Source: Macrothele yani
Lineage: Eukaryota > Arthropoda > Arachnida > Araneae > Macrothelidae
Direction: 5' to 3'
Length of the DNA stretch: 64,000 bases
NCBI GenBank assembly: GCA_039090855.1
Contig: CM077005.1
Location: forward strand, 73,032,607-73,096,606
The notes beneath the pieces are model-generated. The model had not been told where the DNA came from, did no database searches, and saw nothing but the letters and a program-made list of their open reading frames with translations. Shown here in pieces: positions 43,945 to 56,406 of this stretch; positions within the stretch are counted from its first letter, which is position 1, and each line of letters opens with the position of its first letter. Position numbers and translations under genes: made by a program.

Positions 43945-44168
43945 GCTATAATTTTTTTTGAGGGATTTAACGACCACCATGAGTAACTCGATGGGCTATA
44001 AGCACCCCCCGTCCCTAATTTAGAGCAATTCCACTTGCTCCAAAGAGAGAGAGAGAGAGAGAGAGTCAGTGTCGTAAGACAAACACAGTGTCTCACGGTA
44101 ATCGAACCGGGCCCATCTCGGACAAATGGTTACAAGCCAACGCTTAAACCACTGCGTTACCGGGTCGG
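43945..44168 (-). mobile_element. tRNA-derived SINE, family A, with (GA)n insert
   Basis: Minus strand: head GACCCGGTAACGCAGTGGTT, B box GGTTCGATTACC, body with TATAGCCCATCGAGTTACTC and an A-rich tail at 43950-43960. A (GA)12-type tract at 44043-44065 interrupts the body. Confidence 0.8.
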
Positions 44169-44169
44169 C

Positions 44170-44936
44170 AATGGATGTATTCCCGTCGCCCTTCAGTTTT
44201 TTGTTTGACCTCCCCGTTGAATCCCCTTCTACAGTGCAGCGTCCTTATGGAAAGACTCATCCCTTGTGCACTTGAATGCCGTTCGGCATTTCTTCAAAAA
44301 ACTGGTAAAGTTTTGCACCTATGCAAGTTGGGTACCGACCGACCAAATATCGGTCAACTCGAAAAGTTGAGTACGTTTGCCGGCTGACTGCGATCCCACG
44401 CCGAAACGTGAACAGCTCAGCTTCCTCCAGTGTACCGTAGGATTTATCAGCTCACCTGTTTCTAAATATCAACATATAAGTTCGTTACTGACTTAAACCA
44501 AAAGTTTCCAGAAGTCACACCTTAGTCTATGAAGAGTATTTCTTTTTCGCTCAACCTTTATAAATGGCGCAAAATGTTTGTAGCTCAGCTCAAAGGACAT
44601 CAGAATTTTGTTCGACAGCAAGCAAATCTCTCGCTAGCTCCCACGTGAAATTCAACACAAATTTGACCACACTTCATGTGCTAATAGGTTTTTAAATTGA
44701 ACTACCTATTTCGTGACTTTCAACTCCGGCTAGAAATAATTAATCAGTGGCATGCATCAGAACAGTAAGAGAAGCAGGTTTTCAACGCTTAAGCAAAACC
44801 CTTACGTGATGATTAAATACAAAAGGGCACTTAGAGTTCTTAAGTGAAGTGACGCTCACAGTCCAGATTGCCAGTAATTAAATGAATCCATATTTAATTG
44901 TATTCTCTAGTTAGAAAAGTGGACAATAATTTAACC
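44170..44936. other. No gene seen
   Basis: Non-coding spacer. TCTCTAGTTAGAAAAGTGGACAATAA (in part) at 44904-44929 recurs at 47417-47441, suggesting a dispersed low-copy repeat. Confidence 0.45.
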
Positions 44937-45420
44937 AGACTTTCTCGCTCAATTCACTGCTAATATAGTTATTTTCCAAATAAAATAATCCAGAACAAAG
45001 ACTTTTACTAGACTTTCTCGCTCAATTCACTCCCTTCAATATAGTTATTTTCCAAATAAAATAATAATCCAGAACAAAGACTTACTAGACTTTCTCGCTC
45101 AATTCACTGCTAATATAGTTATTTTCCAAATAAAATAATAATCCAGAACAAAGACTTACCAGACTTTCTCGCTCAATTCACTAATATAGTTATTTTCCAA
45201 ATAAAATAATAATCCAGAACAAAGACTTACCAGACTTTCTCGCTCAATTCACTCGCTAATATAGTTATTTTCCAAATAAATAATAATCCAGAAACAAAGA
45301 CTTACCAGACTTTCTCACTCAATTCACTCGCTAATATAGTTATTTTCCAAATAAAATAATAATCCAGAACAAAGACTTATCAGACTTTCTCGCTCAATTC
45401 AATCGCTAATATTTTCGTTT
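44937..45420. repeat. Tandem array, ~71-77-bp unit, about 6.5 copies
   Basis: Each unit starts GACTTTCTCGCTCAATTCAC and continues GCTAATATAGTTATTTTCCA. Starts are at about 44938, 45011, 45088, 45162, 45233, 45308 and 45383. Copies differ mainly by the number of TAA or CGCT triplets, so they are recent. Confidence 0.95.
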
Positions 45421-45595
45421 GCAAAGGTGCTTTTAAGACAAAGGAGAGCAGCACGGTGATCGCAAGCGAGAAGCACTCTGGTTCTTCTCAATTTAACAGT
45501 GCTAGATCGTGATAAAGGCTAAAATTTACAACACTGTCTCGTTTCCTTTGGACCACTCCTAAACAGACTTGCATGCTGCTGGGGTCATACTTAAA

Positions 45596-45806
45596 TGCCT
45601 CCGCGGTGGTCGAGTGCTCTGTGACGGTGTTTTCTGATCATTTGTCGGAGCTGGAGTCCAGCTCGGATCCGGGTTGGCGGATATGTGGCGCGCCTGTCAG
45701 GTAGCAACAGCTTCCCCCCAGAGCCAGTGGCTCTAAATAAAGGACGGAAGAATGTTAACAGCTTCCAAAGTCGTTCATGGCGGTGGATGAACTTCGAAAA
45801 AACAAC
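45596..45806 (+). mobile_element. Degenerate tRNA-derived SINE, family A
   Basis: Plus strand: CCGCGGTGGTCGAGTGCTCT head, an altered B box (GGATCCGGGTTGG region), CCAGTGGCTCTAAATAAAGG body and an A-rich end near 45800. Diverged. Confidence 0.6.
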
Positions 45807-46096
45807 AGTATTTACATTAAAGAATAATAAATGAGCATTTCCGGTTGATTGCATAGTGATCGTCCGCAGCACTACTTCTTTAATATCAGCATTTCCGGTC
45901 CATTGAAAAATCATAAGAGCTAAGCAATGAAAATTGCATACACATCACAAGTGATATATTCTATAATTTTTATACATAGATTGCTTCATTAAGGAAAACT
46001 AAAATCATTTTTACTTTTTTTTAGTTCTATCTTTTCTCGTGGTTTATTCACAATGTCTTGTAGACAAAATCTTACGCTCAGCATGAGTAGAGTAAA

Positions 46097-47190
46097 TATT
46101 GGGTTGGAAAGAAAGTTTTGTCTGCAAGTGTAAGGTCAGAAAAATGCTAATTACCGTATATACGAGTACAAATCTATGCAAAATGTAGTCGCCATCGTTT
46201 GCTACGGCCTTCGCCCATCGTCTGGGCAGGTGTTGGATACCGTCCCTGTAAAATTATAGGGGCTTGGATGCAAAGAAGTGAGTAAATGCGCGTTGGACAT
46301 CGTCCCAGTTGGTGAACAGCTGTCCGTCCATAAAATTCTGAAACGAACGGAAAAGGTCGTAGTCGCTTCGAGTAATGTCCGGGAAATCGGCTAGGTGCGG
46401 CAGTAGCTCTCAGCCCGGATCACTGATCATGGAACAGGTCACACGTGTTGTGTGAGATCTCGCTCTATCCTGCTGTGCGAGGACGCTCTTACGGTCCAGA
46501 AGTGCTGGTGGTTTCAACGTGAGCAATGCGTGCAGATCATCCAGCTGACGGCAGTATTCATTGGCAGTGGTAGTGGGGATACTGTCCAACACTAGCTCAA
46601 AAAACACGACACACCGCATATCCCACCAAACGGACATCAGGACCTTACGTGGGTTTAAGCCGGCTTTGGTAGTTGACATGACCTTCTGTTTTGAGCCCAA
46701 CCACTGTTTCCGGCCGCTGATATTATCATACAGGACCAATTTCTCGTAATTTGTCCCGTCCAAGAACGGTTCAACTTGGTCACGTTCAAGAAGGAAACGC
46801 ATGCACTCATGCGATTTGCTTTCTGCTCAACTGAGTTGATGGGGCACCCAACCTCCCCTCTTGTGCACCTTCATAAGTCAACGCAGGTACGCGGAAATGC
46901 TGGAGAGGGTAATTCCCAGCTGTTCTACCAACTCTCCCGTGGTCACATGTGATTCGGTCTCAAAATTGTCTTCAACATGTCTATATCTACTGTTGCGGGT
47001 CTTCCGGCTTTAAAACAGTCTGACAAATCAAAGTTTTCGTGTCGAAACCGTTGGAACCAACGACAGTACTGACGATGTGATATGGCATTGGGGTACGCAG
47101 CGGTAATATTCCTTGCATCACTTGCGTGCACAATCTCAGTGGCCAATGTGCACCGTCGCGGGGCTTCGACTTTGGGTACCTCGTCATTGG
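46097..47190 (-). mobile_element. Mariner remnant, third lineage
   Basis: The left end resembles a mariner terminus (TTGGGTTGGAAAGAAAGTTT at 46099). The matching right end is not found. The transposase on the minus strand is of the type seen in SETMAR-related mariners. The 5' side beyond 47190 is not recognisable. Confidence 0.75.
46200..47187 (-). pseudogene. Mariner transposase, degenerate
   Basis: 47000-47187: AISHRQYCRWFQRFRHENFD, the N-terminal helix-turn-helix. 46410-46802: LLERDQVEPFLDG, LYDNISGRKQWLGSKQK, VLMSVWWDMRCVVFFELV and LAQQDRARSHTT. The first catalytic Asp is lost in a damaged ITGDEKW region, while the second (QQD) is kept. The block with the third Asp is frameshifted beyond 46410, with traces down to about 46200. 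Non-functional. Confidence 0.82.
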
Positions 47191-47299
47191 ATATTAATTT
47201 TTTTCCAGCACAATAATTTTCAAGTTTTGATAAAGAGAAAACACAAACATTCCCGCAGGTGAAGCAGGAAACCAGTTTGATGTGCATAATCTCCTTCCT

Positions 47300-49019
47300 T
47301 TTGGGGGTTTCTCATGACACTAAAGCTACTGATCGTAAAGTTTTGTCCTCAACACTATTCTCAGTAATTGGAATGCGCTACTGAATTGCATCTAGTTACC
47401 TGTCCACCATTTATCTCTTAGTTAGAAAAGTGGACAATAACATTACTCTGGAGCGGGAATAAAACCAGTATATCCCAGTATCCATTCAAAAGCTATCGTT
47501 TCTCCTCCCAGGAAACGAACTTTCAGGTATCTGAACAACTTCAGATTTCTCATGAACTTTGTTGTCCTCTGTTGTGTAACGGTAGTATTCTTGAATGAAA
47601 ATCACGAGACATGGGTCTTATACCCGCTACAACGAGATGCAATTTTTAAGTTTCCAGGACTTGTCCGTTTCTCCAAAATACCTGCATGAGACGTTATCCT
47701 CTCGGAATGTTGAAGCTATAATTGCAATGATTTCTATTCTATTTACCTGCCTGCTGCCATTATCATTTACGCTACTAGTTCCGTTAATAGCAACACAGTA
47801 ATCCTCTCCTTCTCAAAATGAAAGTACGAATTAACACATGATTGATTAGTATTCCGAAGAACCAAACGGACGACGCAAAAATTATTCACTTAATTTCTGT
47901 ATTTTTGAGGCTTGAATTTTCTGAACAGCCCTAAATTCGAATAGTTAATGCTACTGTTTGCTTTGACTCGTACGAAACTGCCAATTGAAAGCACACAGAA
48001 ATGACTTTCTTGAGCGACATTAGGGAACCATTTCGTAAAGAGGCTCCCTAATGCCGCTCCAGAAAGTTTTGCCTTGTGTGGAAACCCATACTCAAAAATC
48101 GGGAATCCGAAATAGACATTTTTAATATCTCTGTAGAACGGCCGCAGTTTAAAAACGATTTTTTTATTTTAAATAAATACCTTCTCATGCACTGATAAAT
48201 GCTACCACCTTTTAAAGTTGCAATTATAGTTATTTTTCAAAAACTGTTTTATTTTAACAGAAAGTATAGTACATGAGAAGCAAAGGTAAGTAACGTAATA
48301 AAGGAACTCTTTAAGTCATTTTCATTATTTTTTAAATTAAAAAAATCAACTTTTTCTTGGGTTTGCTAATGCTAAGATTTACGAGTTATAGATATATGAC
48401 TAATTATATAAATTTAAAATGTCAAGAATTACGTATAGGTTGGTCGGCACGCATTTTTGCTCTGCTTTCAGACCATAACGTCGGTCATTTAAACAAGTTT
48501 AAAGCGACGGACAATAGATTTTTCTACTGTCGATTTTTTTAGAAAAAAGAATCAACATTTTTATTTATACGTATACTCGCCAGTTTCATGCGCGCTGCCA
48601 TTTGCAATTTCGAAACGTAAGCATCTTGCACTGCCAGAGTTAAAATATTACTGCTATATTATCTGTTATTCTTTAAATGTCATCTGTTAGCATAATTTAC
48701 TACACATAAAGTTCTAATTATCTGCAGTGCTCTGTCTAGAACTCTGACAATGTAAGATGTTTAGTTTTGGGATTGCAAATGACGGCAAGCAAGAAACTAG
48801 TATACGTGCTTAAGTAGGTAAAAATACGTTCAATCCTAACAAAATACGTTCCACGGTAGAAACATTATTGACCACCGTTTCAAACTTGCTGTTTAACTTA
48901 TTATAAATAAAAGTAGCCCACGTAAATGCGTGGAAGCAGGGAAAATAATGCGTCTCCTCTAATCTATACATTTGCTTAATTTTTTGATTTCAAAACTTTT
49001 AAAAAGGAATTAACATATT
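47300..49019. other. No gene; SINE-B scrap and one hairpin
   Basis: 47448-47480 resembles the B-box side of SINE family B (CTGGAGCGGGAATAAAACCA). 48004-48029 and 48042-48067 form a 26-bp inverted repeat with three mismatches and a 12-nt loop. The rest is AT-rich without recognisable content. Confidence 0.5.
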
Positions 49020-49865
49020 GTGTTTTTCATATAGATGCAAGGGAAGTCTACTGAGATTCTTCCCTTACTTCATCAAGAATTTCACATTCTTCATCTACAA
49101 GGACAAAACCATTACATGAATCTTCACCATTTGATGCGCAATATAAATTAGTTTTACCCATGCTGGATACCATATCAGTTATTTTGTTAAAATTAACACG
49201 AGATCCAGACTACCTAACACACTAGGAAGCTATTTAGAGTCTCTTTAGCTAGTTTGTTCCTTTGTTTAGTTTTAACTATGTTTATCTTGCTGAAAACACT
49301 TTGATATTCTAAATTTGAGTAAGACAATGTCGAAGCATTTAAGGCAAATTTCGGTAAGTGAAGAAGCTCTAGTTCTTCACTGATTTTAGAGTGTACAGAT
49401 GGTATGGCCCAAACTGCATCACATAGTTCTTATTTAAGGACTTTCTCCGAGAGATCAAGATGGAGTAACTTCCTCCATTCATCATCAAGCGCTTGAATTT
49501 CTGCTTCACGTGGTAATGCAGCTACAAGTGGGAAACCAGACGGGAAGCCATGAAAATCTACGACTTGGCATTTCTATCTGGTATAGCATTTGGTCATTGA
49601 AATGGTACCTTTTCTTTACCTCAAGGCAAGGACTGCCTCAAGCTATCTTTAAAGACCCTTGGCAAAGAAATAAGAAATCTGTTTTTAAGTCTCTAAGTGC
49701 CATGGCCTCGGGCGTTTTAAAATAGTTTGCAACACGAAATCCCAAATATATCGATTCATACTTCAGAATGTTTTCTTTTCGAGGAGTGTCAACGTCTTTA
49801 AGCTTTTGGGTATTACATAGCGACGTTCCAAGAAACATAAAAGGATTTCCTTGTATGTAGTGCAC
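49020..49865 (-). pseudogene. hAT-like transposase C-terminal remnant
   Basis: Minus strand, broken frames: RDLKTDFLFLCQGSLKIA (about 49640-49690), REAEIQALDDEWRKL then HLDLSEKVLK (about 49435-49510). Then LP.ALTLSYSN.EYQ..FS and KTKQRNKL-like pieces near 49210-49350. This order resembles the C-terminal dimerisation region of hAT-type transposase-like proteins. No terminal repeats were located. The RTE LINE begins 116 bp to the right. Confidence 0.6.
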
Positions 49866-49980
49866 ATTTGTCTATGTAGATTCGGTAAAAAGACTTTTTC
49901 AGACTGAAAAATAGATTAGATATGATAAAAATAATGTAAATCACCTTTGAAATGCATTTTACACAATGTATTTCTCATGA

Positions 49981-52900
49981 GGGATGTAAGGTTAGGTGAT
50001 GCGTAATATCACAGTCTCGCCTTGACAAATGTCAACCCCGCTTTCTCGTGGTGCATCCTGTTCCCACTAAAGGGGCCCTGATGACCGCCAATTGCGGTAT
50101 AACTATACCATCGGGATTAGAAGAAATGCTATCCCACACTCACCAACCCGCTTGGCCAGCGTGGTGAGTTATGGCCAAACCCCTCCAAAATGACTCCACA
50201 ACTTAAATCTTGGCCCACAGTCTCCGGCAGCTGGAATGTACCTGGCCAAGGCAGCGACCAGTGCGACATGAAGGCAGAGGGTGCTAAGAATCCCCGGAGG
50301 ACCGGACTAGGCTGCCATCTGTTGCTGACCTTGGCTACGTATGATGGACTCTCCGTATCTTCTGATTCAAGGATTCTTGAATTGTAAGAGGAACTACAAA
50401 CGATCAAGTGGGACATCGTCGGGCTAAGTGAGGTATGGAGAAAAGGAGAAGATCTCATTGAACTGAAAAGTGGACATTTCTTCTACAATCGTGGGACAGA
50501 TACTGGCAGAACTAGTGGTGTTGGATTTAAAATAAACAAGAAACTGAAGTATAAAGTTGTAGAAGTTGAAAGTTTATCTGACACAGCTGCACGACTCGTT
50601 ATCCAACTTTCGAGAAGATACAAGGCTCAGATTATTCAAACTTATGCACCCACCACAAGTCATCCTGAAGAAGAAATTGAAGAATTTTATGAGGAAATTC
50701 GTCATCTAAATAATAAAGGTAAGCAGCACTTGAAGATAATTATGGGAGATTTCAATGCAAAACTAGGGCAACGGCAACAGAATGAAAATCCAGTAGATAA
50801 ATTTGGTCACGGCAACAGAAACCAGCGGAAAAATACTCTCGTTGAGTTTGCAGAGGCATAAGGGTTTTTCATCTTGAACTCCGTTTTCAAGAAAAAGCCA
50901 CACAGGAAATGGACATGGAGACATCCAAATGGGACGACAATTGAAATTGATTTTATTATGTGTTACAAAAAAATCGTCATAGAAGACTGCACTGTGCTAA
51001 ACAAGTTCAACACAGGTAGTGACCATAGATTGGTGAGATGTAAGATGCACCTCAACACTAAACTTGAACGTGGCAAGCTCATAAGACAAACAAAATGTAT
51101 TGACATAACCAACCTTAAAAAACACCATAATAACTTCAAGTTGGAACTGAAGAACAGATTCTCTGCTTTAGAAATCCTAACATCGGAAGAAGAGGATATT
51201 TCTGAAGTTAACAGAAAAGTAACCTAAGCTCTTGTGGAAACAGCAACAAAATTAGCTGGTTCTAAGAACAAGTTGCATGTGAACAAATTATCAGGAAAAA
51301 CCAAAAAGTTGATGCCAAAAAGAAGAGAGATGAGGACAAGTAAAGAAGATGTGACTTCCAAAGTGGAATATATAGAGCTATTGAAGTCAGTACGAAAAAG
51401 TATCACTGAAGACGTAAGGAAATTCAACTGTGAACTAGTGAGGAAAGCAATTGTAAACAACCAAAGCCTAAAGATAGCAAAGGGGCATCTCAGTAAGGGA
51501 AGAAAACAGATTATGGTACTGAGAAAAGAAGATGGTTCTGTAACAAGAAATAGAAGCGACATTTTGACACGAGTGAAAGATTTCTACTCCAAATTATATG
51601 AAAGGGATGATACACGTACTCCAGACACCATGAAAGGTAGCAGTACCAGAGTTCTTCCAGTCCTTACAGCAGACGTTGCACATGCAATCAAGAACATGAA
51701 GCGGGGAAATGCTCCAGGAGAAGATGGAATTGCTGTAGACACCATACAAGAAGCAAGTGGAGAAATCGAAACAGTACTCGCCCGAATTTTCACTCGATGC
51801 CTTAATGAAGGGAAGATTCCAGAGGATTGGGGATTGGAACAACGCTACAATTATCCTGCCACATAAAAGAGGTGACATTGAGGATCTCAGGAACTACAGA
51901 CCTATCAGCCTCCTATCAGGGGTTTATAAAATCTTCACTAAAGTTCTTTCACACCGTTTGAAGGTAACACTGGACATGGCTCAACCGAGAGAACAAGCTG
52001 GATTCAGGAGTGGCTACAGCACAATAGATCATATCGACGTACTGAGAGAACTAATTGAAAGAGCGAGGGAATATGAACTTCCATTGTGCATGGCTTTTAT
52101 CGATTATGAAAAAGCCTTGATTCGTTGAAACCATCAGCAGTTACAAAGGCTCTGAAATCCTGCAGTATTGAAGATGCATACATTAATATTATTAATAACA
52201 TCTATGAAAATGCAAGTGCAAAGGTTCGGCTGTTTTGAAAATACAACACACATACAAATTGGAAAGGGGGTGAGACAAGGTGACACTACATCTCCGAAGC
52301 TCTTTAATGCTACATTGGAAAATGTCTTTCAATCACTGAACTGGGAAAACAAAGGGATAAAACTTAATGGATATTATCTAACCCACCTTCGTTTTGCCGA
52401 TGACATAGTCATTTTTGCAACTACCCCATCAGAGCCGCAGAGTATGATCCAGGAACTTGCTGATAAGAGTAAAGAAGTGGGATTAAAACTGAACTTTCTG
52501 AAGACAAGAGTGATGTACAATGCCTTTACAAGAAATTAATATTTATTGATTGATGGAGAAAAGCTGGAGATAACAGACACGTACGTTTATCTTGGACAGC
52601 AGATATCAAGTGAGGGTCAGATTGATGAAGAAATTAATTGGTGTACAAAACTTGCCTGGAGAGCTTTTGGAAGAAACAGCATAATTTTCAAGAACAATAG
52701 GCCATTATGCCTTAAAAGAAAAGTGTTTGATCAATGCATCCTTCCAGTGCTTACGTATGGTGCAGAGACGTGGACCTTAACTAAGAGAGACATACAAAGG
52801 CCGCAGACAACCCAAAAGAGCATGGAGAGGTGCATGCTTGGTGTAACCAGGAGAGACAAGAAGATGAACTCGTGGATTCGAAAAATGGCAAGAGTGGAAG

Positions 52901-53174
52901 ACATCATGATCAGAGTTAAATCCCTGAAATGGCAATTGGCTGGACATACTGCCAGAAGGACCGACCATCGATAGACAGCCGAAATTTTAGATTGGATTCC
53001 AAGGGACAAGAAAAGACCCAGAAGAAGACCACATGGGAGATGGGTGGTTGAAATTCGAAAGTATGCGGGAGTGACATGGAGGAGAGTGGCACAAGACAGA
53101 CCGTTGTGGAGGAAACTCAGGGAGACCTTCGTCCAGCAGTGGATTGATAATGGTTGACAATGATGATGATGATG
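49981..53174 (+). mobile_element. Full-length RTE-type LINE with 11-bp target duplication
   Basis: Perfect direct repeats ATTTCTCATGA at 49970-49980 and 53175-53185 delimit a 3194-bp insertion. The 3' end is a (GAT)n-type tail (53160-53174) instead of poly-A, as in RTE-clade elements. A roughly 200-bp 5' leader precedes the coding region. Protein content is endonuclease then reverse transcriptase, in one decayed frame series. The size fits complete RTE elements (about 3.2-3.5 kb), so this is not a 5' truncation. Confidence 0.92.
50190..53157 (+). pseudogene. RTE-type endonuclease/reverse transcriptase, decayed
   Basis: Apurinic-type endonuclease: KWDIVGLSEVWRKGE, IIQTYAPTTSH, IIMGDFNAKLG, GSDHRLVRC. 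Reverse transcriptase: NYRPISLLSGVYKIF, EQAGFRSGYSTIDHI, CMAFIDYEKA, GVRQGDTTSPKLF, LRFADDIVIF (catalytic FADD near 52395), then a C-terminal KSMERCMLGVTRRDK block. In-frame stops lie at 50385, 50859, 51225 and 52537, with another at 52972. A 7-bp tandem duplication GGATTGG (51824-51837) shifts the frame, and two further shifts lie near 52115 and 52235. The final stop is at 53155-53157. Database annotations often call this protein craniofacial development protein 2-like. Confidence 0.92.
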
Positions 53175-53185
53175 ATTTCTCATGA

Positions 53186-53497
53186 ATACCGCACAAGTTT
53201 TTAAATTTTTAAAGTATACACGCAGAAGGAAGTGACTAACTGTACGGAATGTTCATAAAGTTTTAAGACTCTATGAACTCCCTGAATAATTCGTCACTTC
53301 TTTCTACTATCAAAAATTGTAAGAGAAAAAAATTGTGCGAACTTGGAATGCTAAAAACATATCGGATAGTAATTACTCATTTATATCTATGATTTCTAAG
53401 CAAAGTTCCTACTGCTTTATATTAAACGCATCGAAAAATCAAATAAGCATGTAGTTTTTAAATGTAAACCAATTTACTTTTTAACATCGTACTTATG
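53186..53497. other. No gene seen
   Basis: AT-rich spacer between the LINE and the next Tc1. Confidence 0.5.
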
Positions 53498-53499
53498 TA

Positions 53500-54678
53500 C
53501 ACTGTAGAAGAAAAACATTATGACCCCATATCTAGAATTTTGTAGGTCCTCCGTGAGCCGCCGTCACTGTGACCGTGCAACGAGCCATGCACTTCCCAAG
53601 TCCCTGGAAGCTGTCCACTAGCATGCTGTGCATCTTCTTTATAACCACTATCGTCAAGGTTCCGTGGTGGTGGGTCCATTCACTATGTCTGCGATTCATA
53701 CGGCATTAAATGTATTCAGTTGGATGCATGTCGGGTGATATGGTTGACAATGGGAACACATGAAAACCATCCTCGTGTTGCTTCTTCCAGTCTAGGACGA
53801 TACATGCCTTATGACACGGCGTGTTGTTTTGTTAGAACACCCATCTCAGTTTCGAAACACTCAGCATTAACAGGTGATAATCATCCACCCCTAACAAGAA
53901 AACGTCCTCCAGAGTATTACACCTCCCATCTGCCTGTACCCATGGCGTTACGGCATCTTGTATCATTATTGTAGTTTTTCCCTTACTCGCTACCTTGCAT
54001 ACGTCCGATGAAGCACGAAGGGTGCTTCATCACGGAAGGCAACTTCCTTCCAATATTCCACAGTCCACTTCCGATGTTTTCTGGCAAATTCCAATCGTTT
54101 TGTTGCCAATGACATGCTCTGGGAGGGGCGCAATTGACATGAGTTTGCATCAGACGGCCCATACGGTAGAAACTCATGCACGAGTGTGGCATTGTAGCTG
54201 TGGATAGACTCCTTTGTACTCTCTGGCTGCAGACCATGGTCAGGTGTGCCAAGGTAGCCAGCTTATTGTTTTGGGCAATATTGTCGCGCGTCTTCTGTTC
54301 CCGTGCATTTTTTGTTCCCGCGCATCCTCTGTTCCCACGCGTAGGCAGCCCTAGTCGCTTAACAACCACCAACTGGCTATGCGTTGCGCCTCTTTATATT
54401 CACTCTCAGTATACTTTACCTACGGCGGCTTGTGAACAGCTGACAAAGTTCCCTAATTTCTGGGCAGTGCCACCTTCATCTCTGTACCCGATGATCATAC
54501 CCTTTTCCAAGGGAATCAAATCTCGTTACTCACTCCCTTCAACCACCGTTTCGATTCCAACTGATACTACAAGTGTCGCAGTAAAAGCATACGCGCTTGA
54601 CCATCATATGGGACAGCCTCACTTAAAGCGATCTAAATGTCAGTTAAGTGGAAGTCATAATGTTTTGCTGCTACTGTG
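53500..54678 (-). mobile_element. Tc1-like transposon, degenerate
   Basis: Left end CACTGTAGAAGAAAAACATT and right end (minus strand) CACAGTAGCAGCAAAACATT; the left flank has TA (53498-53499), the right flank TT. Length 1179 bp. Minus-strand transposase pieces at 53983-54372 include KRLEFARKHRKWTVEYWKE and AFRDEAPFVLHRT, with the first catalytic Asp. A short GTTCCCGCGC-type repeat near 54295-54340 disrupts the helix-turn-helix region. Confidence 0.82.
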
Positions 54679-54679
54679 T

Positions 54680-55979
54680 TAAGTCTTCAATTTTTTAAAT
54701 AATTGTTATCATATTATTTTAATTTCTTTCAGGTGATTTCTGAGCTGAAATACATCTCGTATTCCAGACTGAAAATTTCGCCAATAACGAATAAAAATAA
54801 TTTGTCACCCTTCAAGGGAATAAGTCAGACGTCTAACGCAACCGATGACGTTACAAAAGCTGGCGCACAAACAGCTTCTTGAGATCCTGGACACTTAGCT
54901 TCATCTGGTGGTAGGTCTAAGTATCTTCTTGACTTGTTCTTGCATGCAACTAGAAGGAAGCAACTGTAAGAGACAATCATTTAAAATAGGGAAATAAGTA
55001 ATCCCTTAATAACACCCAAATTTATGGGTAGAATTTTTAAGACTCAAATGGTGTTACAAGAACACCAATTGTATGATACTATGCTTTTCGAAAATTTACA
55101 GAAGCCAATGTAATGTTTAACACTCAGCGTAAAAAAAAACTATTGAAACACGTCGTTAAACAATATCCTCGATTCTAGAAACACTCACTTCACAGGCATT
55201 ATTACAAGAAATACCATTAAAATGTCCATTTAGATAACATGAGCCACCTATGAGGGAAGAAGTTGGTACAGGTCGTAATCTGAAGATAAAAATTTCCACA
55301 TCATCTGTTTTAATCCATGAAAACGACGGAAACTCAAATGCTCCCAGTTAGAACATTAGGCTATTATCAAAACTGTTATCCATAAACATTTGCAATTAGA
55401 AAATTTTCCTATATCAGATGCAATAAAAACTAGTTCGATAAGTGAAAAAGTGAAAGTTGTTGTTTGAATAAATGTCAGTACACAATGTCTGCTGAATGCG
55501 TGTTTTGAATGCATCGCTATTGTCGTTGAAGTCACCATACCCGTTTGAGCAAACGTATTGCAGCACAGGCGGAAAGTCGGTTATTAGCTTAAAGTAGATG
55601 TATAACTAAGAGGCAAGCATGGAACAGATCTTACGCAAAATTGCGATCATGAACACATCTGAAGATGCTTCAAGAGGTAACATTAAGTTTTAAGCTTGAT
55701 ACAGCCTGAGTTCATCTCCGCATTCGTATGAGTTTTCTCCCTTTTAACTGCGATTAACCTGATAATAACACAAGAAAGACTCTTTTAATCCATAGTTGCC
55801 TTCTATAATTTTAATTTTACTACTACAGACAAACACATTTGTTTGACTCCAATGAGAAACTACCGTAAATCAGTTATTAAGTTTACACTGTATGTCAGAT
55901 TGTGAATTTGATTTCACTTTGAAACATAATTCATGGTATATGCATGTTCTTCGATAGCATTTCGACCAGGTTTGATTCT
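54680..55979. other. No gene seen
   Basis: AT-rich. No recognisable element. Confidence 0.5.
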
Positions 55980-55983
55980 ACCA

Positions 55984-56145
55984 TGTGACGTACCTGCCAG
56001 CAGGACGCACACGACATAAAGGCACATAGCAATCAGAATAAACGTATGCGTAGCTCAGTTGGTAGAGCGACTTGTTCCGGAATAAGCGGACTCGGGTTCG
56101 AATCCTGCGTAGGCCAAAAATGACGGAGAAATTTACTTAGTTATA
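55984..56145 (+). repeat. 5' LTR of TRIM-like copy B
   Basis: A 162-bp LTR, TGTGACGTAC...TTATA. It contains an AATAAA (56036-56041), then a tRNA-like unit at 56044-56116: A box TAGCTCAGTTGG and B box GGTTCGAATCC both fit the polymerase III consensus, D arm GCTC...GAGC pairs perfectly, and the acceptor stem pairs with G-U wobbles and one mismatch. Confidence 0.9.
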
Positions 56146-56146
56146 A

Positions 56147-56158
56147 TGGCGCCCGAAC
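56147..56158 (+). promoter_or_regulatory. Primer-binding site
   Basis: TGGCGCCCGAAC lies one base after the 5' LTR. It is complementary to the 3' end of a tRNA ending GTTCGGGCGCCA, the tRNA-Lys type in animals. The equivalent sites in copy A (TGGCGCCGAAC) and copy D (TGGCGCCTGAAC) differ by one base or indel. Confidence 0.85.
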
Positions 56159-56395
56159 TATCCGGATGACCCGACCGTTCAAAATCTCGCATTGGCGTGA
56201 TGTTATTTCCACACCGCGAGACAGGAAAAAATCAGAGAATTCCTTCTCCAGCGCTTCGAAAAATAAAAATGTGTGATGTTGCATTCCACACAGCAGATTC
56301 ACTGGGAGTTCTCAAGTGCACGTTTTACAGTGGATGGCTGCCTGCAACGATTCATGGTCACGGCTGACCCGTGGGCCATGCCCCCGGCCCTCTTT

Positions 56396-56406
56396 AGAGG
56401 GGGAGA
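56396..56406 (+). promoter_or_regulatory. Polypurine tract
   Basis: AGAGGGGGAGA ends exactly where the 3' LTR (TGTGACG) starts, as needed for plus-strand priming. Copy A has GGGGGGAGA at the same place. Confidence 0.85.

Noticed and set aside
50389..51220. A host gene for craniofacial development protein 2
   Set aside because: The similarity is to the RTE endonuclease that is often given that name in databases; the segment lies inside a LINE with an 11-bp target duplication.
56044..56116. A functional tRNA gene
   Set aside because: Although both promoter boxes match, it lies inside an LTR duplicated at both ends of an element, the anticodon arm cannot be set unambiguously, and the acceptor stem has a mismatch.
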